DNA from: Bacillota bacterium
Lineage (GTDB): Bacteria; Bacillota; Clostridia; DSM-8532
Length of the DNA stretch: 64,000 nucleotides
NCBI GenBank assembly: GCA_023415205.1
Contig: JAEZLR010000035.1
Span: 1-64,000, forward strand
Direction of reading: 5' to 3'
Part shown: piece by piece, positions 51,325-60,675 of the stretch
Layout: every line of letters begins with the position of its first letter
How positions within the stretch are numbered: position 1 is the stretch's first letter
Notes under the pieces: generated by a model
Told to the model about the DNA's origin: nothing
Seen by the model: the letters and a program-made list of their open reading frames with translations, nothing else
Database searches by the model: none
Position numbers and translations under genes: made by a program

Positions 51325-52107
51325 TCAGGCTTCCTCATTACGAGGAAGGGCCACATAATAGGTGACATACTCCCTCTCAAAATGATAGCCAAGCTTTTCG
51401 GCCAGGGCCACTGAGGCCTTGTTTGCGGCGTCCCAGCTCGGATAGAGATTGCGATCCAGACATTCCAGGATAAGCCGGGAGGCGCAGGCCAGAGCTAAAC
51501 CCTGTCTACGATAATTTTCATGGGTGTCTATTTCAATTTCTATTCCCCCATCATAAACGGTATAGGAAGAAGCGCCGCAGACAATTTCCCCCTGATGAAG
51601 AACAACAAAGCCCATACCGATTGTTTTAAAGGCCTCATACGTAGGGAACTGAGAGCACAAATCCCTCGTCCAGTCATATTCTCTGATTTTATGATAAAGC
51701 GCCTCATCAATAGGTTGAATGCTATAATTCTCATCAAGCTTCCTAACATTTTCACGGAGTTTTTCGGGATTAAACACACCCGGCTCCTTTTTTATGGCAT
51801 AACGCATAAACCGCTCAGATGTGGGGTGTACTTTTTCGATCATCTGAGCCCAGGCCTCGTTTTGTGGCACTGCTAAAATAAACGGTGAGGCAAAATTCTC
51901 AGGGATGTTTCTAACCAATTGAATATGCGGGATTCCTGCATAAAAGCAGAAAACGCCGGTTATGATTTGAGCAGAATGGGGATGCTCTGGCTTATCCACC
52001 CAAGCATTCCCCATATGGCCCTGAAGGCAGGACCATATCAGTGTTTCATCCCATCCTTCAAAAAGTGGTGCTATTTGATGCATTTCAGACTTATTTAAAC
52101 AGTACAT
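51325..52107 (-). CDS. GNAT acetyltransferase-like protein
   Basis: The protein has 260 residues. The C-terminal half has GNAT features (GEIVCGASSYTVYDGGIEIEIDTHENYRRQGLALACASRLILECL, with the CoA loop RRQGLA), ending KLGYHFEREYVTYYV. The N-terminal half is a separate domain, as in the GNAT_acetyltran family typical of Firmicutes. The substrate is unknown. The two genes here, 50842-51255 and 51325-52107, share orientation and may form a unit. Confidence 0.85.
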   Translation of the reverse strand: MYCLNKSEMHQIAPLFEGWDETLIWSCLQGHMGNAWVDKPEHPHSAQIITGVFCFYAGIPHIQLVRNIPENFASPFILAVPQNEAWAQMIEKVHPTSERFMRYAIKKEPGVFNPEKLRENVRKLDENYSIQPIDEALYHKIREYDWTRDLCSQFPTYEAFKTIGMGFVVLHQGEIVCGASSYTVYDGGIEIEIDTHENYRRQGLALACASRLILECLDRNLYPSWDAANKASVALAEKLGYHFEREYVTYYVALPRNEEA

Positions 52108-52355
52108 ACCGCTCCAACCTATAGGGTGGATGCCTCACAAATCAAGGCTTGCCGTTGATATACAGAGGTCACCCAGTATTTATTAATTTATGGTAGTCCT
52201 TGATCCAGTTTACATGATATTTAAGAAAAGTAATAGCCTCACTTGAGGGTACCGGATATGAGTTTTATTATAAAGACCATATTGCATGGGCCTATAAAAA
52301 TGTGATCTCCTAGCTGAAATCAGCAAATCCAACGCTTTCCACGGCTTACTCTATA
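52108..52355. other. Intergenic stretch with no visible gene
   Basis: It lies between the divergent acetyltransferase and GH5 genes. No coding frame with a ribosome binding site, strong hairpin or repeat was found; it is A+T-rich with only short, weak motifs. Confidence 0.5.
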
Positions 52356-52384
52356 TTGATATGAGAAATAAAAATAGTTAAAAT
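52356..52384 (+). promoter_or_regulatory. Possible promoter of the GH5 gene
   Basis: TTGATA (52356-52361) and TAAAAT (52379-52384) are spaced by 17 bp, about 120 bp before the GH5 start. Confidence 0.45.
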
Positions 52385-52505
52385 GAAAGTAAATAACCCG
52401 TGGGTAAAAATTTCAAATGAGTTAATAAGATGGATCAAAAAATAATGACTTTATGGGAGCTAAAAGGCTAAGGTTTATGCCGTAAGCCTCAGTTAAGGAG
52501 AGAAA

Positions 52506-54269
52506 ATGAAAAAGATGCTTATGAAGAGAATGATTACAATGGCCATCATGGTTTTTTCAATGATAATCCTTTCCGCTTGCGGGGGCGACCAAACTACAAC
52601 AGTTCCCACCACCCCGCCCGAGGCCCAAACACCTCCATCTTCCACGGGAAACGAATACAACACGATATCTGTAGAACTTCTGAAAAAGGCCGCCACATTG
52701 CCCCAAATAAGTAATGATAAACTGCCGGATTGGCAGGGTATCGCACTGGTTCCTGAGTATTTAGGCCGCAGCCCAAAGCCAAAGGATATTGAGGATATTG
52801 CCAAAGCAGGCTTTAATTATGTAAGGGTTCATTACGGATACAAGAGTATCGTCAATGAGTACGATGTAAGTAAGCCCAAGGAGAATACGCTAAATCAACT
52901 AGATAACATCATCGGTTGGGGTATTGAAAATGATGTGCATATCAATATTGTGCTCTATGAGCTTCCTGGTTCACGGGACGACATCATGAAAAATAGTGAG
53001 CATTATCGCCAGGCTATTGAGGTGTGGAGGGTGATCGCCAAACGCTATGCCAATGTACCCGCCGCCGTATTAAGTTATAATCTGCTAAATGAACCTGGCT
53101 ATGATGTTTTTACCCAAGAGGAGTATGCTAAATTTGCAAATGAGCTGGCCGATGCCATTTGGAGTTATGATGATAAGAAAGTGATCCTCTCCGACGGGAT
53201 GCTGGGCTCAGGTTGGGATGGCTCTGTGGCCTCTGACCCTATCGATGCGCTAAATCCCAAAATGGTACAGTCACTTCATTTCTATCCGTGGCATTCTTTG
53301 AGGAGATCAGCCCATATGAGCCTTTTCCAGTGGCCTTACCAAGAGGGTCTGTGTGTCAACAATACGGTTTCCAGTGGGGGGGAGCCTATGAGGATATTGG
53401 GAGACTTTCCTGGGGGTAGTGAGGTTACCCTTTACCTGGAGGGCATCGACAATATAAACAACGGCGGATTGCTCACATTGCTCGCAGATGGCGAAGAGGT
53501 GGGACAGTATTCTCTGGAGGGAATAACCCAGGGCAAAGATAATTGCAGCAATATCTTTCAGGACGAAGGAAACCCCAGTATCACCAAAGCGGAGTTCGGA
53601 GACAACGGTAATTATGACGGATTGAAGATCAGCTTTAAGCTGGAACGAGCTGCGGCTGGCCTTGAAATCAAAGTTTCGGGAGAAGACTATACCCGAGTCT
53701 ATATGCGTGAGATATTGATCAAGATTCCTACCAGCACAGAGAGCTATTATCCCGTTGTGAACAACTGGAAGAAGCCTCAGGGTTTTAGTTATGAGAAGGG
53801 ATTCTTCAGGACCGTTTACATACCCTGTGCAAATGTTTTTGCAGAGCAGAGTTCAACGGTTACTGTCGCCGAGGATGGGAGCTGTACCAGCACACCAAAG
53901 TTTTCCGATGTGGATGTTTTTGATCTGGAATCAATGGAAAACTATTTTGCAAAATGGAAAGAATGGTCGGATAGAACCGGTTCAAGGATCATGTGCAATG
54001 AGTTCAGCATACCCATTGCTCTACCAAAAGAGCAGCGTATGGCCTTTCTTCAGTCACTCCTTGAGTTGTTTGATACCCATGACCTGCCATGGGCGATACA
54101 TTGCGAGCGTACAGAGGGATTTGGCCCTATTGTATGGCAGGATGAACTCAATTCGGGGGCCTTGGTGCTTCCACCTGACAACAGTTATGTCGAACAGGAG
54201 GACTACTATATCGATCAACCTGGGTTGGATTTGATTGGTCAATATACCACCGGAATCTCAAGAGAATAA
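52506..54269 (+). CDS. GH5-like glycoside hydrolase lipoprotein with an internal insert
   Basis: The protein has 587 residues. The signal ends in a LSAC lipobox (Cys25), then a Thr/Pro-rich linker. The TIM barrel of the cellulase (GH5) type has its proton donor Glu196 in YNLLNEPG, a conserved HFYPWH (258-263) and a nucleophile candidate Glu499 in MCNEF. Between donor and nucleophile, residues ~283-470 form a beta-rich insert resembling a carbohydrate-binding module (GGSEVTLYLEGI, GLKISFKLERAAAGLEIKV). It probably degrades a beta-glycan at the cell surface; the substrate is not visible. GGAG lies upstream of the ATG, and a possible promoter is at 52356-52384. Confidence 0.82.
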   Translation: MKKMLMKRMITMAIMVFSMIILSACGGDQTTTVPTTPPEAQTPPSSTGNEYNTISVELLKKAATLPQISNDKLPDWQGIALVPEYLGRSPKPKDIEDIAKAGFNYVRVHYGYKSIVNEYDVSKPKENTLNQLDNIIGWGIENDVHINIVLYELPGSRDDIMKNSEHYRQAIEVWRVIAKRYANVPAAVLSYNLLNEPGYDVFTQEEYAKFANELADAIWSYDDKKVILSDGMLGSGWDGSVASDPIDALNPKMVQSLHFYPWHSLRRSAHMSLFQWPYQEGLCVNNTVSSGGEPMRILGDFPGGSEVTLYLEGIDNINNGGLLTLLADGEEVGQYSLEGITQGKDNCSNIFQDEGNPSITKAEFGDNGNYDGLKISFKLERAAAGLEIKVSGEDYTRVYMREILIKIPTSTESYYPVVNNWKKPQGFSYEKGFFRTVYIPCANVFAEQSSTVTVAEDGSCTSTPKFSDVDVFDLESMENYFAKWKEWSDRTGSRIMCNEFSIPIALPKEQRMAFLQSLLELFDTHDLPWAIHCERTEGFGPIVWQDELNSGALVLPPDNSYVEQEDYYIDQPGLDLIGQYTTGISRE

Positions 54270-54293
54270 TAAAGAGCACCATGAGGAGAGGAA

Positions 54294-54557
54294 ATGGAGT
54301 GTTTCTATATTTATCTCGGCTTTGCCAATATAATGTCCTTTATTCTGTCTGCTTTAGATAAGCAGGCAGCGATTCACCATAAACGAAGAGTCCCAGAGAA
54401 AACGCTTTTTGCATGGGCCATATTAGGTGGTTCAGTAGGGCTTTATTTGTCCATGTTGATTTTTAGACATAAAACCAAGCACCTTTCCTTTATGGTAGGG
54501 GTGCCGCTCCTTTTCATATTTCAGGTGGCCCTTTTCTGGTTCTTCACCCAATCATAA
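54294..54557 (+). CDS. DUF1294 membrane protein
   Basis: The protein has 87 residues with three hydrophobic segments. SALDKQAA..RRVPEKTLFAWAILGGSVG matches the DUF1294 family, of unknown function. GAGGAGAGG lies upstream of the ATG. It begins 24 bp after the GH5 stop in the same direction and may share its transcript. DUF1294 also occurs fused to cold-shock domains elsewhere, but not here. Confidence 0.85.
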   Translation: MECFYIYLGFANIMSFILSALDKQAAIHHKRRVPEKTLFAWAILGGSVGLYLSMLIFRHKTKHLSFMVGVPLLFIFQVALFWFFTQS

Positions 54558-54719
54558 ACACGGAGCCCTAGCTTTCCCGGTGTATAGGGTTTCATAAAGG
54601 GCTGTGATTATGTTCCGATCCTCAGCAGTAAAGAGAAGGAAGGCTATTTAATTCTTTCCTTTTACTTTCGGTATTTTATAAGAAAATAGCAATTAAAATT
54701 CCGCGAGGAGTGAGAAAAA

Positions 54720-55613
54720 ATGATAAGTCCTCTTATTAGAACCCTTTATATTGATGAGTCGGAATTTGCCCCTATCATTTTAAAAAGCTATTACTTTTCG
54801 GGCACCAATTATCAACCCGGCCAACCCTTGCGGGAACGTTATGTCTTTGATTATGAACTTGAACTGATCACTGAATCCGACGGTTCCATGATTATTGGAG
54901 ATAAATCCTATAGTCTCAAGAAGGGTGATCTTGTTTTTAGAAGACCCGGACAGTATACCCAGGGAATTATGCGTTATAGCTGCTTTGCCTTATTTTTCGA
55001 TGTGAAGGGGATTATGAAGAAGAATCCCCATGCCTATGACATGCATGAGGAACAGGAATACCAACCCCTTTATACCCATCCTATTCTGGAGAGTATACCC
55101 GTGCTGACCCACAGTACTCCGGAGCAGAATTATCAGTCCCTGTTTTCTGAGATTCTCAATGAGTATATCAATCCCAAGCAGGGTTCGGTAATACGCTTGC
55201 GGTCTCTGGTTCTTGATTTGCTTCTTAAGCTATATGAAAATGCCAATAGTCCTGTGAATGCCTTGAAGACCTTGGCTGGCCCCCATTATCATCCCATTAA
55301 AAAGGTGCTGGAGTATATAGAGCACCATATGGACAAAAAACTGGATTTGAATGAACTGGCCCACGTCGCGGGCTTGAGTCCCAACTATTTTCATGCGGTC
55401 TTCACCAAGGCTTTGGGCGCTACACCCAATACCTATGTGACAGAGCTTAAAATCTGTCGCGCCAAGGAGCTTCTTGCTGGAACCGAGCTTAACGTCTCCG
55501 AGATATCCGAGCGATGTGGGTTTGAGAATATCCCTTATTTTTCTTATCTCTTTGGGAAAAAAACTGGGGTCGCTCCCTCTGAATTCAGGAGAAAGCATTC
55601 TCCCAAGCTGTAG
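54720..55613 (+). CDS. AraC family transcriptional regulator
   Basis: The protein has 297 residues. The first ~130 residues form a cupin-like sensor domain (SYSLKKGDLVFRRPGQYTQG). The C-terminal ~100 residues hold the two AraC helix-turn-helices (DLNELAHVAGLSPNYFHAVFTKALGATPNTYV and NVSEISERCGFENIPYFSYLFGKKTGVAPSEFR). It is likely a carbohydrate- or stress-responsive activator. The neighbouring GH5 gene and the FAD/Rieske gene 76 bp downstream are possible targets. GAGGAG precedes the ATG. Confidence 0.9.
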   Translation: MISPLIRTLYIDESEFAPIILKSYYFSGTNYQPGQPLRERYVFDYELELITESDGSMIIGDKSYSLKKGDLVFRRPGQYTQGIMRYSCFALFFDVKGIMKKNPHAYDMHEEQEYQPLYTHPILESIPVLTHSTPEQNYQSLFSEILNEYINPKQGSVIRLRSLVLDLLLKLYENANSPVNALKTLAGPHYHPIKKVLEYIEHHMDKKLDLNELAHVAGLSPNYFHAVFTKALGATPNTYVTELKICRAKELLAGTELNVSEISERCGFENIPYFSYLFGKKTGVAPSEFRRKHSPKL

Positions 55614-55689
55614 GTTGCGGTTGGGTTATGCATAGTTTTCCTCTTCTTTTTGCACACTATTGAAAAAGTGTGGAAAAGGAGATGCTGGC

Positions 55690-57198
55690 ATGAATGAACC
55701 CTATTGGATACTAAGCTCCCAAGGTAAAACCTATGAGTCGCTTTCAGAGGATCATGTTACAGATTTTTTAGTCATCGGAGGAGGGATAACAGGTGTAACC
55801 TGCTTGTACCTCCTTACAAAGGCCGGATTAAAGGCCACCCTCATAGATGCCAATCGTATCGGTTATGGAACAACGGGCCGAAATACAGGAAAAGCTTCAG
55901 CACAACAGGACTATATCTATTCAAGAATAGAAAAGAACTATGGTTTGGATAAGGCCAGGCAGTACTATCAAATCAATACCAAGGCTATTCAGTTCATTGA
56001 GGATGTGTCCAAGGAGTGCCGGATAGACTGTCAATTCAAGAGACTTCCCGCCTACCTTTTTACCCAGGATACCGCTTCTGTTGACAAGCTTGCCAATGAA
56101 TTCGAGATATACCAGAAGCTTGGAATTGATAGCTCCTATGAAAAGAATATTCCTGTTCCCCTGGAGGTGCTTGGTGCACTTAAAATGAGTAATCAGGCTC
56201 AATTTCATCCCAAGCGTTTTGTGGATAAGCTTGCTGAAAAGGCGGTAGAGCAGAAGGGGAGAATATTTGAAAACACCCGGGTGGTCGACTTCCAACCGGG
56301 TAAGGAATGCACCATACGAGTGGAAAATGATAAGAAAATTGTTGCAAAGAATGTTATTATTGCCTCTCATTACCCCTGCTATGATGGAAAAGGCTTCTAC
56401 TTTGCACGCCTCAAACCTGAGAGAAGCTATATCATTGGAATAGAACTGGATCAGTTCCCGGAAGCGCATCTCATAAACATTGAGGATCCCACCATCTCCC
56501 TTCGCTATATTCCGGAGGAGAAAGTCCTACTGATTTCTGGTGAAAACCACAAGGTAGGGCATAAGGATTTAGACCATTACCAAAAGCTTAAGGACTTTGC
56601 AAAGAGGACCTTCAATCAAGATGCGGTCAAGTACCAGTGGTCGGCTCAGGACTATATTCCCCACGATTATATCCCCTATGCCGGGTACTTGAACTCAGAA
56701 TATAAGAATATCTATGTGGGTACCGGATATCGCAAATGGGGGCTAACCAACAGTATTGCAGCCGCCATGATCATTGAAGACCTTATCAAGGGCCTGGGCT
56801 CTGAATATGAAGAGCTGTATTCCCATCTCCGGGTGAAGGATTTTGTCTCCGTGAATTTCCTGAAAGAGAATGTGGATATGGCCTTCCAATGGATAGCCGG
56901 AAAGTTGTCCCTGGGCGAAACCCAATTGCCCGAGGATAAGGGTGTGGGAGTTATCGTTAATATCAACGGAAAACGTTGCGGCTATTATCGGGATGAGGAG
57001 GACAATATCTATCTGGTGGATACCACCTGCCCCCACATGAGCTGTGAGCTCAAGTGGAACTCCCAGGAAAAGTCCTGGGATTGTCCCTGCCATGGCTCCC
57101 GCTTTGACTATAAGGGGAATATTCTCGAGGGGCCAGCCGAATATACTCTCAACAGCTATAAGGAGGCCAAGAACAAGATTAATCCCCAAATCAAATAG
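55690..57198 (+). CDS. FAD-dependent oxidoreductase with C-terminal Rieske domain
   Basis: The protein has 502 residues. Residues 1-360 form a DAAO-type FAD oxidoreductase with dinucleotide motif VIGGGITGVTCLYLL (~30-44) and a late glycine-rich FAD site (YVGTGYRKWG). Residues ~425-502 form a Rieske [2Fe-2S] domain, CPH(MSCEL) and CPCHGSRFDYKG supplying Cys-His and Cys-His ligands. The same two-part layout is known in Firmicutes and other bacteria, with substrates unassigned. The ATG at 55690 has AAAGGAGA eight nt upstream. It is transcribed with or just after the AraC gene and converges with fbp. Confidence 0.88.
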   Translation: MNEPYWILSSQGKTYESLSEDHVTDFLVIGGGITGVTCLYLLTKAGLKATLIDANRIGYGTTGRNTGKASAQQDYIYSRIEKNYGLDKARQYYQINTKAIQFIEDVSKECRIDCQFKRLPAYLFTQDTASVDKLANEFEIYQKLGIDSSYEKNIPVPLEVLGALKMSNQAQFHPKRFVDKLAEKAVEQKGRIFENTRVVDFQPGKECTIRVENDKKIVAKNVIIASHYPCYDGKGFYFARLKPERSYIIGIELDQFPEAHLINIEDPTISLRYIPEEKVLLISGENHKVGHKDLDHYQKLKDFAKRTFNQDAVKYQWSAQDYIPHDYIPYAGYLNSEYKNIYVGTGYRKWGLTNSIAAAMIIEDLIKGLGSEYEELYSHLRVKDFVSVNFLKENVDMAFQWIAGKLSLGETQLPEDKGVGVIVNINGKRCGYYRDEEDNIYLVDTTCPHMSCELKWNSQEKSWDCPCHGSRFDYKGNILEGPAEYTLNSYKEAKNKINPQIK

Positions 57199-57217
57199 AC
57201 GGACCTCCCTCTATAGG

Positions 57218-59194
57218 TTAGTGCTCCTTGAGGATACCCCTTCGAAAGGCCTTCAAGAGCAGCTCCAGATAGGCAATTTCTTCCCTGATTTTATAGCCGG
57301 TATCAGTATCGGCCACCTTCTTCCGTTCTCCCACCTTTTCTATGATGGTGGTGGAGGATACGATGTCCTTGTCTTCCTCAATGGCTTTTTTTCGGGATTC
57401 GAAAGGTTCATGGGAAACAAGGAGCAGCCCGTGGGAATTATAGATCAGGGTATAGCCTGCCGTTCCGGTTTTTGCCTGATAGGCCTTGGACATGCCCCCG
57501 TCGATAACCAACAATCTACCGTTGGCCTTGACGGGGTTTTCTCCTTTTTTACTGGCTACCGGGACATGCCCGTTGATAATATGAGAGCGGTCCGGGTTCA
57601 GGCCAAATTCCTCCAATATTCTTTTGCAGGTATTTTCATCATCACGGTATCTATAATAGGGGTTCTTAGTCTCGGCATGGGTTTCTTTCTCAGCAATGAA
57701 ATACCGCTCGAAGGTGGCCATCTTATTTTTTCCGTAGAGGGGAGACCCTGGTCCGGCCCAAAGGTACCACATGGTGTCAAGCCCCCGCTCTTTTTCAGAG
57801 ATATCTGCTTTATCAAAATAGGTGTGAACCACCAGGTTCTCCAACGCATCGATATAGGCTTTCCCCGAAAGCAGTTGATCTCCGAAGCGATATTGCTTGA
57901 AACTGCCGTCCTCCTCAAGAAGGATGCAGCCGTGGAAAAGGAGATTAGAATTGTAAACCTTATACATGCTGCCTTTGGCAAAGAGGAAGCGGATATGCTT
58001 TTGAAGGCGCTCGCTCCTTATGAATGAAGTCCTCAGTTTTTGGACGACCTCCCATTCCTGGCGAGTCAGCTCATCGGGGTGATCCGGGTGAAGAGTGGGG
58101 AAATGGATGTCTTTCAAGGGATATTCCTTCTGATCCAGGGTAATGGTTCCGCTTTGGAGATTGATTTTATCCAAAAGCAGCCGATCGGCCATCTCCTCAG
58201 GAAAGCTTCTTTTTATAATGGCCGCCTCCAGCTTGAATTGTATGATGGCCATGGCTTTGTGCATCCTGGCGGTCAACAGATATTCCTTGTCATCCATGGG
58301 CTCGTCGGGCTTGATTTTAGGGAGGAAGAGGGTGCAAGGGTCATCCTGGTAGGTATCCATTGCAAAGGTCACCAGGGGCAGCAGGTTAATCCCGTAGCCT
58401 TCCCGGATGGTGTCAAGATTGGAATAGCTTGAGGCAATTCTTAGAACATTGGCAATACACGCATCGCTACCGGCTGCGGCGCCAATCCATAACATATCGT
58501 GGTTCCCCCATTGAAAATCTACCACATTATAGTCCATTAAGGCATCCATGATCAGCTCGGGCCCGGGTCCTCTATCGAAGATATCCCCCAGAATGTGAAG
58601 CCTGTCCACGGCCAGCTTTTGAATCAGCCTGCACATGGCCAGGATAAAGGCATCACCGCTATCGGTGGACATAATGGTTTTAATGATCTGGTTATAGTAC
58701 TCCTCCTTGTCGGGAGCCTTCTGTTCATGGAGAAGCTCTTCGATGATATAGGCGAAGTCCTTGGGTAGAGCCTTTCTTACCTTGGAACGGGTATATTTTG
58801 AGCTGACCATCCTGCACACCTTAATGAGCCTGCGCAGCGTGATCTCGTACCATTCCTCCTGATTTTTTCCATTGGCCTTGATAAGGCTGAGCTTTTCTTC
58901 GGGGTAATAAATAAGGGTGATAAGAGCATTCCGTTCCTCGGCGATGAGGGAGTTGCCGAAAACCTCGTTGACCTTGTGGCGAATAACTCCGGAAGCACTC
59001 TTGAGCATATGGGTGAAGGCTTCATACTCCCCGTGGATATCACTCAGGAAAAACTCGGTTCCCTTAGGTAAATTGAGAATGGCCTGAAGGTTGATGATCT
59101 CCGAGCTGGCTGAGCGCATGTCAGGGTACTTGGTGGATAATAGCTGCAAATACTTGAGATCGGAGGGGGGGATGTTTATCTTTTCTTGATTCAT
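57218..59194 (-). CDS. fbp: Class III fructose-1,6-bisphosphatase
   Basis: The protein has 658 residues. It is the Firmicutes-specific FBPase that works in gluconeogenesis and is unrelated to E. coli Fbp. Metallophosphatase motifs are FFLSDIHGEYEAF, HILGDIFDRGPG and WGNHDMLW, followed by a late HIINGHVPV. The ATG at 59194 has AAGGTGA upstream; an ATG at 59266 would add 24 residues without a ribosome binding site. It is preceded on the left by the convergent FAD/Rieske gene. Confidence 0.95.
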   Translation of the reverse strand: MNQEKINIPPSDLKYLQLLSTKYPDMRSASSEIINLQAILNLPKGTEFFLSDIHGEYEAFTHMLKSASGVIRHKVNEVFGNSLIAEERNALITLIYYPEEKLSLIKANGKNQEEWYEITLRRLIKVCRMVSSKYTRSKVRKALPKDFAYIIEELLHEQKAPDKEEYYNQIIKTIMSTDSGDAFILAMCRLIQKLAVDRLHILGDIFDRGPGPELIMDALMDYNVVDFQWGNHDMLWIGAAAGSDACIANVLRIASSYSNLDTIREGYGINLLPLVTFAMDTYQDDPCTLFLPKIKPDEPMDDKEYLLTARMHKAMAIIQFKLEAAIIKRSFPEEMADRLLLDKINLQSGTITLDQKEYPLKDIHFPTLHPDHPDELTRQEWEVVQKLRTSFIRSERLQKHIRFLFAKGSMYKVYNSNLLFHGCILLEEDGSFKQYRFGDQLLSGKAYIDALENLVVHTYFDKADISEKERGLDTMWYLWAGPGSPLYGKNKMATFERYFIAEKETHAETKNPYYRYRDDENTCKRILEEFGLNPDRSHIINGHVPVASKKGENPVKANGRLLVIDGGMSKAYQAKTGTAGYTLIYNSHGLLLVSHEPFESRKKAIEEDKDIVSSTTIIEKVGERKKVADTDTGYKIREEIAYLELLLKAFRRGILKEH

Positions 59195-59386
59195 TGGTTC
59201 ACCTTTTTCTTTGCCTTTGTATTGTATGTTTGTTCTGTCATTTATCAGTTTATCATATTTCATCATGGATGATGAGACGGTTTTCCGAAAGCGTTTGGCA
59301 AATGGGGAGCTTGCGATGCTTTTTTGTTTCCAACAAATTGCATATAAAAAGGTGCCCCCTACACTGAGGACACTAAAAATTTAGCA

Positions 59387-60214
59387 TTATTTTGATATCA
59401 ATCGATTCAAACCAAATACATCAATAGCGTTTCGCCACATTAAATTCTCATAAGCTTCTTTTGATATATGTTTGGGGAGTTCACTGAAATAGTCCTGGTA
59501 CAAAGACCTCTCACCCTTTGGATTGCACAAATAGGTGTCGACGCCGTCGATGGGCATGTCGCTGCCAAATACTATCTTTTTACTGCCGTATCTTTTGATG
59601 GCTTCAATGGTCGTATCCATGGGTACCCATGTGGTATCGCCATAAAGGTTGTCGGCCTTTCCTAGGAGGTCCAGCGCTTTCTTGTTGTCTGTTCCGAGCC
59701 CCATATGTGCCATCACAAATTTCACCTTGGGGAACATTTTGGCAGCCTCATATACGTGAACTGGATCCGCCGCCTCACAGCCCCCAGTATGTGACATTAC
59801 GGGAATACCAAGTTTCTCCGCCAGCTCCAAATAGGGCAGCACTCGCTTATCCACCGGGGAAACATTGGAATGGTAGGGATGAAGCTTTATAGCACATAGA
59901 ATATCTTTATTGTTATACATAATATCGGTCAGTTCAGTTGTAAGCCCCTGTGTGACAGGCTTAACCCAAGGGGCCACTCCAATTTTTGTGGGATACTGCC
60001 TTGCAAATCGTATTGCTCGGAGGAAAGCTTCTTCCTGTGAAACCTGTACTTCGTAGGGAAGGAGCCTTTGTTGGTGATCCAGCTCCGCCGCATCTCCGTT
60101 AGAAACCACTACAAAATCAATTCTATATTTTTCTATAGCTTCGATGACTTTTGTCTCGCTCATGTCAAAGCCGAGGAGTTCGCCGCCTATATGCACGTGT
60201 GTATCGATGATCAT
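59387..60214 (-). CDS. Amidohydrolase family protein
   Basis: The protein has 275 residues in a metal-dependent TIM barrel of the Amidohydrolase_2 group. The metal site begins with DTHVHIGG (His-x-His), continues with SHTGGC and MAHMGLG, and ends with FGSDMPIDG, where Asp is the last ligand. Substrate unknown; this group includes decarboxylases and hydrolases of aromatic acids. AAAAGGAG lies before the ATG. The stretch before it, 60215-60446, shows no gene. Confidence 0.85.
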   Translation of the reverse strand: MIIDTHVHIGGELLGFDMSETKVIEAIEKYRIDFVVVSNGDAAELDHQQRLLPYEVQVSQEEAFLRAIRFARQYPTKIGVAPWVKPVTQGLTTELTDIMYNNKDILCAIKLHPYHSNVSPVDKRVLPYLELAEKLGIPVMSHTGGCEAADPVHVYEAAKMFPKVKFVMAHMGLGTDNKKALDLLGKADNLYGDTTWVPMDTTIEAIKRYGSKKIVFGSDMPIDGVDTYLCNPKGERSLYQDYFSELPKHISKEAYENLMWRNAIDVFGLNRLISK

Positions 60215-60446
60215 ATACTCCTTTTTCCTCCTGAAATAAAAAATGGTTTTGTGTTTTCACATTCCTTGATTTCGTCTACATCCCCATAAAAAGTCATAGT
60301 TTTGGGGGCTTTCCTTTGTGAGTAATAATTTCTGCTTGGTCATTTAAATATAACGCAGTCTTACCGTTTTTATCAAACTATCACCTTACTTCAATAGTGT
60401 CAATTGTAGGAATAGAACCCTTAAAAGACGAGAAATAAGAAGGAAA

Positions 60447-60570
60447 AACTCAAATTTCTCGTAGAATTTTGGAATCCTTCCCGCAAGCGGGCTTCTTGCC
60501 ACGGTTTTGCTACCGCAACCCCTTAAAGCAAGACCGGATTCTCAAAATATCTAGACGAGAAATTTGAGTT
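60447..60570. repeat. Long imperfect palindrome with inner hairpins
   Basis: AACTCAAATTTCTCGT (60447-60462) and its exact reverse complement (60555-60570) form the outer stem. Inside, AGAATTTTGGAATCC can pair with GGATTCTCAAAATATCT. The centre holds CCCGC/GCGGG (60480-60491) and TCTTGC/GCAAGA (60494-60499 with 60528-60533), which enclose CGG/CCG. The element lies between divergent genes and has no T run. It may be a structured RNA, a MITE-like remnant or a protein-binding cruciform. Confidence 0.75.
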
Positions 60571-60595
60571 GTGATTGGTTGGTCAAAAAACAGCC

Positions 60596-60651
60596 AATTG
60601 GATGTTTTCAAGAGGAAGATAATAGGATATTCTATAATTGGATTAATCCAA
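60596..60651 (+). promoter_or_regulatory. Direct repeats and palindrome before the MocR gene
   Basis: AATTGGAT occurs at 60596-60603 and 60636-60643, with starts 40 bp apart (about four helical turns). The second copy is inside the palindrome TTGGATTAATCCAA (60638-60651), which overlaps a TATAAT (60633-60638). Spaced direct repeats are typical of MocR/PdxR-type sites, so this is a likely autoregulatory region. Confidence 0.5.
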
Positions 60652-60675
60652 AACATGCCAAAGGGGGTATAAACT

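Noticed and set aside
57044..58027. A 327-codon open frame on the plus strand opposite fbp
   Set aside because: It starts inside the Rieske-domain coding end, has no ribosome binding site or recognised family, and mirrors the well-supported class III fructose-bisphosphatase. It is an antisense shadow.
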